Shown here: positions 9,628 to 18,313 of the stretch, piece by piece
Position numbering within the stretch: the first letter of the stretch is position 1
How the letters are laid out: every line of letters starts with the position of its first letter
Assembly (NCBI RefSeq): GCF_001679785.1
Contig: NZ_CP016286.1
Coordinates: 3,776,001 to 3,840,000, forward strand
Origin: Rhizobium leguminosarum
GTDB lineage: Bacteria; Pseudomonadota; Alphaproteobacteria; Rhizobiales; Rhizobiaceae
Length of the DNA: 64,000 bases
Direction: 5' to 3'
Position numbers and translations under genes: made by a program
The notes under the pieces: generated by a model
Told to the model about the DNA's origin: nothing
Databases searched by the model: none
Seen by the model: only the letters and a program-made list of their open reading frames with translations

Positions 9628-9855
9628 CTAGAGCCTTTCCGGGTTAGATTGAAGCATTCTGCCGGAGCAGATTTTCGTCAGGACAAAGGCGATTGGCGAC
9701 GGGCATACCCCAAGGTACGTCCGAGCCGATCGCCTTTGTCCTGGCGAAAAGATGCCCGGCCCTTCGGGTTGGCTGAAACGGGCCGGCTGATCGACCGGCC
9801 ATCCGACTCCGTTTGAGCCAACAGAATGCTTCAATCTAACCCGGAAAGGCTCTAG
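9628..9855. repeat. 228-bp MITE-like element with 34-bp perfect terminal inverted repeats
   Basis: Arms 9628-9661 and 9822-9855 are exact reverse complements over 34 bases and begin and end with CTAG, which may be the target duplication. Inside, 9672-9696 and 9726-9750 form a second inverted repeat of 25 bases with two mismatches, so the whole unit can fold into nested hairpins. It encodes nothing. It resembles rhizobial palindromic mosaic elements and non-autonomous transposons; which class is unknown. The right end abuts the stop codon of the pseudogene. Confidence 0.85.
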
Positions 9856-10140
9856 ATCACGAATTCCTCCTGGTACGTATGTGGCTCGGGAACGACCGTA
9901 ACCTCCACTGGAACGATCCAATTGGCCGCATAGCTCTCGCAGTCGGAACGCTGGAGGTCGGGCTGCACGCACCCCGCCCCATCGATTGCGCGACATCGCA
10001 GCATATATCGCCCCACTTTTTCAGGGGTCCACATGTACTCCCACAAGCGCCATGCAAAGGGACGTTCTGTTTCGAGGAGCCTTCCCTCGCGCCAGCCCCT
10101 ACCATCTCCGGTGCAGACCTGCACCGGCCGGAACGAACAA
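9852..10140 (-). pseudogene. Molybdopterin (sulfite-oxidase type) oxidoreductase, C-terminal fragment
   Basis: The minus-strand reading ends with a segment like the Mo-co oxidoreductase dimerisation domain of sulfite oxidase/SorA/YedY-like enzymes: WREGRLLETERPFAWRLWEY, then GRYMLRCRAIDGAGCVQPD and YAANWIVPVEVTVV. Conserved Trp, RA.D..G..QP and the terminal strand are recognisable. The Moco-binding domain is missing and the sequence upstream of about 10140 is unrelated and runs into the cyclase terminus. It is a truncated gene with no start of its own. Confidence 0.65.
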
Positions 10141-10233
10141 CGAGCGCCGAGCGCCGCATCTGGGCTTTCGCGGTCGGTGAAACGAAGGTCGCGTCTCGGA
10201 CCCTTCGAAGCGTTTGTCATCTGTGGCTGCTCG

Positions 10234-12132
10234 TCAACGCGATTGCGGCGAAGCACACTCCGGCAGGCGCAACGGCTTCTTTAGCGTCGTGAGCTCTTCC
10301 GCTTTGGCGCAATCAGGAAAGCCGACGAGCTGCATGGTTTCGATCAACCGCTGGCGCTCCGCTTCGTTGAATCCGGGAATATTGACAAATCCCTCGACGG
10401 TCAAATTGGGAAACCGCCTGAGTGCGTCCGTTACCGAGACCTTCGCCTCTTCAGTTCGGCCAAGAGCCGCAAGCGCGCCAGAACGCATAACCCAGTGTTT
10501 CCTTCCATAGTTTTCCGGCGTCAAGCGGTCCAGCATCCGCAGGGCATCCTCATACCGGCCCGCCATGAAATAGGCATGAGTGAAAATCCTGGCACTCCAC
10601 ATCGGGAAACCGGGGTTGAGACTGACCGCCTTGTCGACCAGTTCCGCGGTGCGCTCTGGCTCGCCGAAGGTCGAGGCCCCATCGATATAGAAAGTCAGAA
10701 CTTCGAACTGGCCGGGAGCGAGGCGCAGCGCGGTGTCGAACTCTGCCTTGGCGCGTTCGAATTCGCCTCTATCGCCTAAAATCATGGCATAAACAGCATG
10801 CGCTTCGGCATCGCTCGGGTCGAGCTGGACGGCGCGCTCGGCAGCCTCGGCAGACAGAGCCCGGTTCTTGTCGGCTTCAACCCCAAAACCGATCAAGACA
10901 CCATGGGAATGGCTAAGTTCGACCCAGGCGCGGGCAAGGCCGGGGTCCAGTTCAACCGCCCGGGTGAGCAGCCTGACGGCCTCTTCGACATCCGCCTGAT
11001 TGACTTGCTCGAGTTTTTCGGTGCCGAGCAGATAAAGTTCGTAGGCGTTGAGATTCTCGGGTGGCTTTCGGTGGGCGGTGATGCGGCCTGCCTCCTGGAC
11101 CAAACCTGCGCCGCCGCCGAGGCGGTTCGAAATCTGCTCGGAAATTTCAATCTGGATTGCGAACAAATTCTCGTCCGGCCGGTCCCAGCGCTGCGTCCAA
11201 AGATGTTTGCCCGTTTTGGCGTCGATGAGCTGCGCCGTAATTCTAACGCGGTCAGACTGACGCTGGATGGAACCCTCGACCACAAATCCCGCACCGAGCG
11301 CCTTACCCACTTCACTCGGCACGGCTGGTTTGTCCCGGTATTGTTCAGTCGAGTTACGGGCGATCACGTGGAATTCAGGAAACCCCGCCAGATCGGTGAT
11401 GATGTCCTCAGTGAGGCCATCGGCGAGGCGTCCGGTCGCCTCGTCGCCGCCATAGTTGTCGAACGGCAGCACCGCTACCGACGGCTTGCCGCTTACTGTC
11501 GCGGTCGGCCAGAATTGCCAGACCGTCCCGGCCAAGACCAGAATAAGGACTGGCACGGCTGCTGCTGCCCAAACCCAGCGCGAAGGCGATGACCGCCCTG
11601 GTTGGCGTGGGGCTTGTCCCTCAAGGAGGACGCGGAAGGCCTGTACCGGTTCGGCGATATTCTTCACCTTCTGCTCGCCCATCGGCTCGAAACCGAAAGC
11701 CAGCTTCTTCTCAACCTCCCTGGCGACCTTTCCCGAGACACAGATGCCGCCAGGGTCTGCCAACTGCTGAAGCCTGGCCGCGACGTTGACGCCCTCGCCA
11801 TACCGGTCCTCGCCCTCAACGATCACCTCGCCGAGATTGATCCCGATCCTGACCCTGATCCGCTGGTCCTCGGGAACGGCGGCATTCCGTTCCGCCAGCC
11901 CGCGCTGCAGCGAGACGGCGCATTCCACCGCGTCCACCACGCTGCCAAATTCGGCGAGCATCCCGTCGCCCATCAGCTTGAAAATCTGGCCGTGATGACG
12001 AGCAATATCCGGCTCAAACAGTTCCTTGCGTCCCGCACGAAGGCGCTCGAATGTACCAGCCTCGTCGCGCTCCATCAGCGCGGAATAGCCCACGACATCA
12101 GCAGCGAGGATGGCGGAAAGCTTGCGGTCCAT
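10234..12132 (-). CDS. Class III adenylate cyclase with membrane segment, TolB-like region and TPR repeats
   Basis: A 632-residue protein. Residues ~1-170 are a class III cyclase homology domain (MDRKLSAILAADVVGYSALM; metal-binding Asp at about 12; later LMGDGMLAEFGS and INLGEVIVEGEDRYGEGVNVAARLQ). One membrane helix follows at about 205-228, then an AVLPFDN...EDIITDLA region typical of rhizobial cyclase-TPR proteins and TPR-like helices to the end. Start ATG 12132 has GAGG upstream. It likely makes cAMP at the inner membrane in response to an unknown signal. It sits between two insertion sequences and looks intact. Rhizobia encode many paralogues, so a specific role cannot be assigned. Confidence 0.88.
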   Translation of the reverse strand: MDRKLSAILAADVVGYSALMERDEAGTFERLRAGRKELFEPDIARHHGQIFKLMGDGMLAEFGSVVDAVECAVSLQRGLAERNAAVPEDQRIRVRIGINLGEVIVEGEDRYGEGVNVAARLQQLADPGGICVSGKVAREVEKKLAFGFEPMGEQKVKNIAEPVQAFRVLLEGQAPRQPGRSSPSRWVWAAAAVPVLILVLAGTVWQFWPTATVSGKPSVAVLPFDNYGGDEATGRLADGLTEDIITDLAGFPEFHVIARNSTEQYRDKPAVPSEVGKALGAGFVVEGSIQRQSDRVRITAQLIDAKTGKHLWTQRWDRPDENLFAIQIEISEQISNRLGGGAGLVQEAGRITAHRKPPENLNAYELYLLGTEKLEQVNQADVEEAVRLLTRAVELDPGLARAWVELSHSHGVLIGFGVEADKNRALSAEAAERAVQLDPSDAEAHAVYAMILGDRGEFERAKAEFDTALRLAPGQFEVLTFYIDGASTFGEPERTAELVDKAVSLNPGFPMWSARIFTHAYFMAGRYEDALRMLDRLTPENYGRKHWVMRSGALAALGRTEEAKVSVTDALRRFPNLTVEGFVNIPGFNEAERQRLIETMQLVGFPDCAKAEELTTLKKPLRLPECASPQSR

Positions 12133-12360
12133 TGGTTCGGCCTCACCCGCCCTATTATAGGACTGGTCGCACGTAAATGAAACGACCGACCTCAACAGCG
12201 CTTCAGGGGAACCCGCGTTTCATCCAACACTTCCACTGCACGCCGCAGGCTGTCCCTCGGTGTGGAATGCCCGCCCGATTGTTCGTGTGCCTACCGCAGC
12301 AATGTGAGGGCCGGCGTCGAACGCAGCCCCACTGTCCGGAGTGGGCGGCGAAGCGGCGCA
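12133..12360. other. Intergenic region upstream of the cyclase, no gene seen
   Basis: Holds the presumed cyclase promoter. A short perfect hairpin CCCACT-N6-AGTGGG lies at about 12328-12345, close to the IS copy 2 insertion point. Nothing coding is evident. Confidence 0.4.
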
Positions 12361-12367
12361 TAACCTA
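12361..12367. repeat. 7-bp target duplication, left, IS copy 2
   Basis: TAACCTA precedes the IS and recurs at 14029-14035 directly after it. Confidence 0.85.
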
Positions 12368-14028
12368 GTTTCCGTCCATAAACGCTGGTTTTCTTGAGCT
12401 TGCAGCGCACTTGGGTTCCGCTTGGTGGCCGCTTTGAAGCCATGCGGTGTGGCTCATGGGTGCTAATTGCGGCGGCCAGGATTTCTGGTGGACATGCGCG
12501 CATTGGCAACTGCCGGCGTCACGCCGGTCCGGTTTTGGCTGGCGACATGGGATGTCAGGTCGGCCTGAGGCGGGCGAAGAGGGCGAGATTGTATGCGACC
12601 ACCGAGGACCAGACATAAGCCTTGAAGTGGTCGAGCCCACGCCAGGTGCAGCGCCCCAAGCCGTAGGCGCGTTTGAGGCAGGAGATGCCGGCCTCGATGC
12701 CGGCGCGGAAGTTGCGCAGCTTGCGATAGACCCAGCGGCTCTTGACCATGTCTTCGATCCTGAGGCCGCACTTCTTGTGGAAGGCCATGTCGCAGATGCC
12801 CCAGGCTTTGGCTCGGCTCAAATTATCGCGGCTGGCATAGCCGCCGTCGGCCGCCGCCTGACGCGGCGCCTCGCCCCAGATGCCGATGTGGCGTTCCAGC
12901 ATCGGCAGCAAGCGCTCGCTGTCGGCCGGGTTGCCGGTTTCGACGACGAGGTCGAGGATCAGCCCGCTTGTGCCGGTGGTCAAATTGATCTTATGGCCAT
13001 ACTCGACGTCGCGGCTGCCTTTGACGATGATGTCGGCATGCGGCTCGAACAAACTGACCAGCTTGTCGCCAGCCGGCACCGCCTCGCCGGCCAGGACCCG
13101 CCGCTCGGTCTGGGCGATGATCCGTTCGATCAGCGGCTTATAGTGGCGGAGTTGGGCCTGCCAGAGTTCGACCGCCGGGCCCGCCGCCAAGGGCAGTTGC
13201 GCCGCCGCCTGTTCGAGATAGCTCAAGGTGGTGCGCGTGATCCTGAGCAGCGCGCGATAGTGCTGAACTCGTTTCGGACGACCGCGGGTAAATTGGATCG
13301 CCCGGGATCGCTTCTTCGCCGCGCGGCAGTGATCGTGCCATGAGATGGCGCTGCCCAAGGAAGCCGCCTGCTGCAACAGCCGCACCATCACCCGCACGCA
13401 GTCCCACAAAAGACTACTGTCGCTCGGTTCGTGCATCAGCGCCGAAGTGACGGTGCTGTCGATGCGCACGACCTTGCCGCGTTCCACCTTGTCCTGCCGG
13501 GCGCTCGTCAACAGCACGCGATTGATCGCTTCAAAGGTCCCGGCCCGGATCGCGCTGATCGTCTTGTGCAAGACCGACTTCTTCGGGTTCCACCCCCACG
13601 GCAGCCGGGCAAAGGCCCGGAACGAGGCGGAATCTTCCAGATGAAAGGCCAACTCCTCATAACTCAACTGACGGTGTTGTTTGAGCAGGGCGCAACGCAG
13701 CACGGCCTCCGCCGGCAGGCCCTCGCGGCCGGTCTCCTTGACGCCGTGGCGGCGCAGGTCCTGCGCTACCAGCCCGAGCAGATCACGATGCTCATCCAGC
13801 CATTGCGACATGGCTTTCAGCTCGCGGCCGATCTCGTGTTCGGCGAAAAGATCGAATATATTGGCTTGGACGGTGCGTTCTTGGCGCATTGTCGGCTCCG
13901 GCGGTTGCGGGTTTGTCTTTAGAATCAATGGCTTGATCTAAAGTATACCTGAAACCGCCGGGCTTTGCCCGTCGCAATATCGCTATTCCTCCAATAATTT
14001 CAGTGGTTTACCGTTTGTGGACGGGCAC
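12368..14028 (-). mobile_element. Insertion sequence copy 2, 1661 bp, identical family to copy 1
   Basis: Same length, ends and orientation as 7734-9394; I found one base difference by comparing translations and flanks. It has its own flanking duplication TAACCTA, different from that of copy 1, which shows independent insertion and not movement as one composite transposon. Near-identity implies very recent transposition. Confidence 0.92.
12555..13889 (-). CDS. DDE transposase of IS copy 2
   Basis: A 444-residue transposase identical to the copy 1 product except Leu for Val in the HYRAL-RITRTT segment (G at 13247). Same start choice (ATG with GGAG) and same candidate DDE residues. Intact, so potentially functional. 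Confidence 0.93.
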   Translation of the reverse strand: MRQERTVQANIFDLFAEHEIGRELKAMSQWLDEHRDLLGLVAQDLRRHGVKETGREGLPAEAVLRCALLKQHRQLSYEELAFHLEDSASFRAFARLPWGWNPKKSVLHKTISAIRAGTFEAINRVLLTSARQDKVERGKVVRIDSTVTSALMHEPSDSSLLWDCVRVMVRLLQQAASLGSAISWHDHCRAAKKRSRAIQFTRGRPKRVQHYRALLRITRTTLSYLEQAAAQLPLAAGPAVELWQAQLRHYKPLIERIIAQTERRVLAGEAVPAGDKLVSLFEPHADIIVKGSRDVEYGHKINLTTGTSGLILDLVVETGNPADSERLLPMLERHIGIWGEAPRQAAADGGYASRDNLSRAKAWGICDMAFHKKCGLRIEDMVKSRWVYRKLRNFRAGIEAGISCLKRAYGLGRCTWRGLDHFKAYVWSSVVAYNLALFARLRPT

Positions 14029-14035
14029 TAACCTA
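14029..14035. repeat. 7-bp target duplication, right, IS copy 2
   Basis: TAACCTA, matching 12361-12367. Confidence 0.85.
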
Positions 14036-14325
14036 GCTTTAGACCAAGTCCATTTCCGCAAGTTTCGCGATATTCGAACTTGCCTCCCGTTATGTCATTG
14101 CGGGCCTTCATAATTTATAAAACGCCGTCCGATTTGGGCCAAACCCTGACCTTGGCGGCAAGAACTCTAATGTCCGTTTTTTGTGTCGGGCGTCCTCGCC
14201 GCGGACGGTCGGCTATCGGGCCCCGTAGCGGTCGTCTATCCAAGCCGAGCCGACGTCCGTTGTTGTTGCAATCCGGCCATCCAGAACGCTCTAGAGTTTG
14301 GTGGCGTTTGCTACCTCACTCCACG
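14036..14325. other. Intergenic stretch between IS copy 2 and argG terminator
   Basis: About 290 bp with no supportable gene. It probably contains the right junction between accessory and core DNA; no direct repeat or tRNA end was recognised here. Confidence 0.4.
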
Positions 14326-14381
14326 AAAAAGCCCGCGCGGCAATGCCGGCGGGCTCACATCCGGTTCGAAGGCGAACCGTG
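14326..14381 (-). terminator. Rho-independent terminator of argG
   Basis: On the minus strand, AGCCCGCCGG and CCGCGCGGGCT pair (14331-14355) and are followed by a T run. A second small hairpin, CGGTTCG/CGAACCG (14362-14379), sits between this and the argG stop codon. Confidence 0.85.
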
Positions 14382-14382
14382 A

Positions 14383-15606
14383 TTATTTCACGAGGTTGCG
14401 CTTGGCGAGCGTGCGCAGGCGCAGCGCATTGAGCTTGATGAAGCCGGCCGCATCCTTCTGGTCGTAGGCGCCCTGATCGTCCTCGAAGGTGACGAGCTTG
14501 TCGGAATAGAGCGACTTTTCGCTTTCGCGGCCGATGACCATGACATTGCCCTTGTAGAGCTTCAGCGTCACTTCGCCTTCGACATGCTCCTGGCTCTTGT
14601 CGATCAGCGCCTGCAGCATCTCGCGCTCCGGCGAGAACCAGAAGCCGTAATAGATCAGCTCGGCGTAACGCGGCATGATGTCGTCCTTGAGATGGGCAGC
14701 ACCGCGGTCAAGCGTGATCGATTCGATGGCGCGATGCGCCGTAAGCAGGATCGTGCCGCCTGGTGTCTCGTAGACGCCGCGCGACTTCATGCCGACGAAG
14801 CGGTTCTCGACGAGGTCGAGACGGCCGATACCGTTGTCGCGGCCGTAATTGTTGAGTGTCGCGAGCAGTGTTGCCGGGCTCATGCGCACGCCGTTGATCG
14901 AAACCGCATCACCCTTTTCGAAGCCGACCTTGATGGTCGTTGCCTTGTCGGGTGCAGCCTCAGGCGAAATGGTGCGCATATGCACATATTCAGGCGCCTC
15001 CTGGGAGGGGTCTTCGAGAACCTTGCCTTCGGAAGAGGAATGCAGAAGGTTGGCATCGACAGAGAATGGCGCCTCGCCCATCTTGTCCTTGGCAACCGGG
15101 ATCTGATGCTGTTCGGCAAAGGCCAGCAGATCGGTGCGGCTCTTGAACGCCCAGTCGCGCCAAGGCGCGATGATCTTGATGTCGGGGTTCAGGGCATAGG
15201 CGGACAGTTCGAAACGGACTTGGTCGTTGCCCTTGCCGGTCGCGCCGTGGGCGATCGCATCAGCACCCGTCTTGCGGGCGATGTCGATCAGATGCTTGGA
15301 AATCAACGGACGGGCAATCGAGGTGCCGAGCAGGTAGACGCCCTCGTAGACGGCATTGGCACGGAACATCGGGAAGACGAAATCGCGCACGAATTCCTCG
15401 CGCACATCCTCGATATAGATCTCCTTGATGCCGAGCATTTCGGCCTTCTTGCGCGCCGGCTCCAGCTCTTCGCCCTGGCCGAGATCGGCGGTGAAGGTGA
15501 CGACTTCGGCGCCGAGCTCCGTCTGCAGCCACTTCAGGATGATCGAGGTGTCGAGGCCGCCGGAATAGGCGAGAACGACTTTCTTCACGTCTTTGTATGA
15601 TGCCAT
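14383..15606 (-). CDS. argG: Argininosuccinate synthase
   Basis: Condenses citrulline and aspartate with ATP to argininosuccinate, the penultimate step of arginine synthesis. The 407-residue length is typical. The ATP-pyrophosphatase loop AYSGGLDTS is at residues 13-21, and the [13 protein letters not shown] segment is present. ATG at 15606 (MASYKDVKK) is chosen; the 32-residue upstream extension of the open frame has no family similarity. A strong terminator follows. No ARG box could be identified by eye. Confidence 0.97.
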   Translation of the reverse strand: MASYKDVKKVVLAYSGGLDTSIILKWLQTELGAEVVTFTADLGQGEELEPARKKAEMLGIKEIYIEDVREEFVRDFVFPMFRANAVYEGVYLLGTSIARPLISKHLIDIARKTGADAIAHGATGKGNDQVRFELSAYALNPDIKIIAPWRDWAFKSRTDLLAFAEQHQIPVAKDKMGEAPFSVDANLLHSSSEGKVLEDPSQEAPEYVHMRTISPEAAPDKATTIKVGFEKGDAVSINGVRMSPATLLATLNNYGRDNGIGRLDLVENRFVGMKSRGVYETPGGTILLTAHRAIESITLDRGAAHLKDDIMPRYAELIYYGFWFSPEREMLQALIDKSQEHVEGEVTLKLYKGNVMVIGRESEKSLYSDKLVTFEDDQGAYDQKDAAGFIKLNALRLRTLAKRNLVK

Positions 15607-15711
15607 GATGATGAGGTCCGTTGCATAAAAGGCCGGCAAAACCCGGTGTCGCGGCACTTTTAGCGAGATTGGCGCGTGACGCAAGGGCAAGCCGGACCGC
15701 ACAAGCCCAGT

Positions 15712-16002
15712 TTAGAGATGAGCCGCGATATTCATGCGCCGATGCAGGATGCGAATAACCGTCAACACTTTTTCGGTCTCAGCGTAAATGACGAAATGCG
15801 AGCGAAACGCCAGGGCGGTGTAGCCGCTCCTCAATCCAATGATTTTGCGGCCATGCTTTGTCTGTGCTGCAAGCGCCTCGCAGTAACCCCGGAGCGCAAC
15901 GATATAGTCCTCCGCTTGACCTTGGCCCCATTTCTCTTCGGTATAGTCATAAATCCTGTCGATATCATCGACAGCGGCTGGCGAGAGAACAAGCGCTTTC
16001 AT
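15712..16002 (-). CDS. parE: RelE/ParE family toxin
   Basis: A 96-residue protein with the ParE fold signature: LSPAAVDDIDRIYDYTEEKWG, then RSGYTALAFRSHFVIYAETE and VIRILHRRMN. Such toxins usually poison gyrase; the RelE-type ribonuclease alternative cannot be excluded. It starts inside the antitoxin stop (ATGA overlap at 15999-16002), so the two are translationally coupled. It lies between argG and an SDR gene. Confidence 0.88.
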   Translation of the reverse strand: MKALVLSPAAVDDIDRIYDYTEEKWGQGQAEDYIVALRGYCEALAAQTKHGRKIIGLRSGYTALAFRSHFVIYAETEKVLTVIRILHRRMNIAAHL

Positions 16003-16244
16003 TGGCGGCCGCGTCGCGCTCGCTTTCCCTCGATAAAAGCATCAAAATCAAAAGGCCGTGGTTTGCCAGATTTCTCACCTTCGATAATGGCTGCCTCGAT
16101 TGCCGCAAGCTCTGCCTCGCGCTGCAGAAGCCTCAAGCCGGCGTCGATCACCTCGTCTGCGGAGCCATAGGCTCCCTGATCGAGTTGATTGCCGATAAAT
16201 TCCTCCATGTGGTCATCGATTCTGATGGACACGACCTTGGCCAC
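15999..16244 (-). CDS. parD: ParD-type (CC2985 family) antitoxin
   Basis: An 81-residue ribbon-helix-helix protein: VVSIRIDDHMEEFIGNQLDQGAYGSADEVIDAGLRLL is the DNA-binding and dimerisation part, and the C-terminus (EGEKSGKPRPFDFDAF) is the toxin-binding tail. Start is GTG at 16244 with GAGG about 9 bases upstream; the longer open frame is an antisense shadow of the SDR gene. It is expected to neutralise the adjacent toxin and repress the operon. Confidence 0.85.
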   Translation of the reverse strand: MAKVVSIRIDDHMEEFIGNQLDQGAYGSADEVIDAGLRLLQREAELAAIEAAIIEGEKSGKPRPFDFDAFIEGKRARRGRQ

Positions 16245-16331
16245 GCGCGGGTACCTCGCAGGTTTGGCTTGCACTGCGAAACTACCATATTCGGCAGCGT
16301 CCGAACAATGCTCCGAAGAGAGGCCAGTCCC

Positions 16332-17183
16332 GTGACGAATATTCAGGACATTTTCAAGAAATCGAATGTTGCCGTCATCACCGGCGGCGCCTCCGGCATC
16401 GGCCTTGCCGCGGCGAAATATTTCGCCGGACGCGGCATGAGCGTCGCCATCGCCGATCTCGGCGGCGATCGGCTGGCCGACGCCGCCAACGAACTCAAGG
16501 CCATCGCCGGCGAGGAAAATGTGATGGCGGTCGAGACCGACGTCGCCAGCAGAGAATCGCTGGAAGCGCTCGAGCGCGCCGTGCTCCAGCGTTTCGGCCG
16601 TGTGCACGTGCTGATGAACAATGCCGGCATCGGCCCGGAAACATCGATCTTCAGCCCGCAGGCGAACTGGGACAATATCTTCGCCGTCAACCTGATGGGC
16701 GTGATCAACGGCACGCGCACCTTCGGCCCGAAGATGCTGTCGCATGGCGAGCCCGGCCTGATCATCAACACCGGCTCCAAGCAGGGCATCACCACGCCGC
16801 CCGGCAACCCCGCCTACAACATCTCCAAATCAGGCGTGAAAGTCTTCACCGAAGCCTTGCAGCATGAGCTTCGCAACACCGAAGGCGGAAAGATCTCCGC
16901 CCATCTTCTGATCCCCGGCTTCGTCTTCACCGGCCTCACCAAGGGCGACAGCGCGGAAAAACCGGCTGCCGCCTGGACGCCGGAACAGACCGTCGATTTC
17001 ATGGTCGAGAGCCTGGAACGCGGCGATTTCTATATTCTCTGCCCCGACAATGATGTGGCGCGTCCGGTCGACGAACGCCGCATGGCCTGGGCGGCCGGCG
17101 ATATCATCGAGAACCGCCCGCCGCTGTCACGCTGGCACAAGGATTATGCCGACAAGTTCAAGGCCTTCCTCGAACAGAAGTAA
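16332..17183 (+). CDS. Short-chain dehydrogenase/reductase
   Basis: A 283-residue classical SDR. NAD(P)-binding TGGASGIG is at residues 17-24, NNAG near 97, and the catalytic YNISK near 161-165. The acidic residue after the second strand (IADLG) suggests NAD preference, which is inference. GTG at 16332 has AGAGG 9 bases upstream; an ATG at 16308 is possible but lacks a ribosome site. The substrate is unknown. It is divergent from the parDE operon, with only 87 bp between starts, so the promoters may overlap. Confidence 0.88.
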   Translation: MTNIQDIFKKSNVAVITGGASGIGLAAAKYFAGRGMSVAIADLGGDRLADAANELKAIAGEENVMAVETDVASRESLEALERAVLQRFGRVHVLMNNAGIGPETSIFSPQANWDNIFAVNLMGVINGTRTFGPKMLSHGEPGLIINTGSKQGITTPPGNPAYNISKSGVKVFTEALQHELRNTEGGKISAHLLIPGFVFTGLTKGDSAEKPAAAWTPEQTVDFMVESLERGDFYILCPDNDVARPVDERRMAWAAGDIIENRPPLSRWHKDYADKFKAFLEQK

Positions 17184-17192
17184 TCGGCGCCA

Positions 17193-17300
17193 GAGCATGA
17201 TGCCGAAAAGTGTGCGCGGTTTTCGGATGACATCATGCTCTACTTCTTTGACTTGGATTCGAATTGTTTTAGGCCGATCAGGCCTAAGATCATTCGAATC
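17193..17300. repeat. Rhizobial palindromic intergenic element (two nested palindromes)
   Basis: The first palindrome pairs GAGCATGATG (17193-17202) with CATCATGCTC (17231-17240) and contains the CCGAAAA...TTTTCGG arm typical of repeats scattered through rhizobial genomes. The second pairs GATTCGAAT (17256-17264) with ATTCGAATC (17292-17300) and, inside, TTAGGCC with GGCCTAA. It lies between the SDR stop and the RhtB start and may act in termination or mRNA stability. Confidence 0.8.
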
Positions 17301-17374
17301 TGGAAGTTTGATTGGTAATTTTCTGAAAGCCGGGTAAGAGATCCGCAGATCCTTTCCCGGCTTCAGAGTGTGTC

Positions 17375-18016
17375 ATGGATTTCCTGCCCAGCCTGCCGAC
17401 CCTTCTCGCCTTTGCCGCCGCGACGCTGCTGCTTGCGGCAACCCCAGGCCCCGATATGACGCTGTCGATCAGCCGTGCGCTGGCCCAGGGCAAGAAGGCG
17501 GCGCTCTTCGTTGTCGTCGGCACCAGCCTCGGCATCGTCGTCCACACCATGCTGGTCGCTTTCGGCATTTCGGCGCTGATCACCGCCTCGCCGACCGCCT
17601 TCCTGATCCTGAAGACCGGGGGTGCCGCCTATCTGCTCTGGCTGGCGGTACAGGCGATCCGTTTCGGCTCGAAGCTCACCGTCGCCAAGGTCGAGGAGCA
17701 GAAGGGCACCGCCCTTTCGAACATCTCGTCAGGCTTCTGGGTCAATCTTCTGAACCCCAAGGTCATCATCTTCTTCATGACCTTCCTGCCGCAATTCGTC
17801 AGCGCCGGCGATCCAGCCGTCACCCACAAGCTGCTCTTTTTCGGCTTCTGCTTCATCCTGATCGGCATGCCGGTCAATGCCAGTGTCGTCTTTGCCGCCG
17901 ACTGGCTGGCCTCATGGCTGCAGAACAACAAGAAAGTGCTGCGCGGCATGGACTACACCTTCGCCGGCGTCTTCTCGGTCTTCGCCGCAAAGATCCTGCT
18001 CACCCAGGCGAGATAG
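17375..18016 (+). CDS. RhtB/LysE family exporter
   Basis: A 213-residue inner-membrane protein with about six helices. The N-terminal ATPGPDMTLSISRALAQGKKA is the RhtB signature, and NLLNPKVIIFFMTFLPQFV is the conserved mid segment. Likely exports homoserine lactone, threonine or a similar amino acid; the substrate is not shown. Distinct from the LysE gene at 4566-5207. The start is preceded by the palindromic element. Confidence 0.92.
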   Translation: MDFLPSLPTLLAFAAATLLLAATPGPDMTLSISRALAQGKKAALFVVVGTSLGIVVHTMLVAFGISALITASPTAFLILKTGGAAYLLWLAVQAIRFGSKLTVAKVEEQKGTALSNISSGFWVNLLNPKVIIFFMTFLPQFVSAGDPAVTHKLLFFGFCFILIGMPVNASVVFAADWLASWLQNNKKVLRGMDYTFAGVFSVFAAKILLTQAR

Positions 18017-18313
18017 CCGCAGTTGCGCAGCAATCCCGCGGTTGCGCAGCAATCCGCCCGCGGTCGGTTGATCGATCCGCTCGCGGTCGTGAAACGATCC
18101 GCCGCCGCCAACGACACAACATTCGCGGGACGCCACGCCGGAGCAGGCGGTGACCGCGAATTTCGTCGTCTTCCAAAATTATTCCATGCCTTTCGCGCGA
18201 TTACTTGTGATCAACATATGATCGTAAGTCGGCAATTGTGGCTAGGCCACGCCACCTTCGCTGCCCACATATCCTTTACGGCTCACGAAGAGCTACCTTG
18301 AAATGATAAGTCC
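18017..18313. other. 297-bp intergenic region
   Basis: No gene supported. Near its left end a 16-base motif GGTTGCGCAGCAATCC occurs twice in tandem with small changes (about 18019-18056). The right part is AT-richer and probably carries the promoter of the downstream secreted-protein gene. Confidence 0.4.

Noticed and set aside
7734..14028. Composite transposon formed by two IS copies around the cyclase
   Set aside because: Each IS has its own matched 7-bp duplication, and the two duplications differ. A composite would have one shared duplication only at the outer ends.
14362..14379. tRNA-like GGTTCGAA loop near argG
   Set aside because: It is only a short hairpin next to the terminator; no cloverleaf can be built around it.
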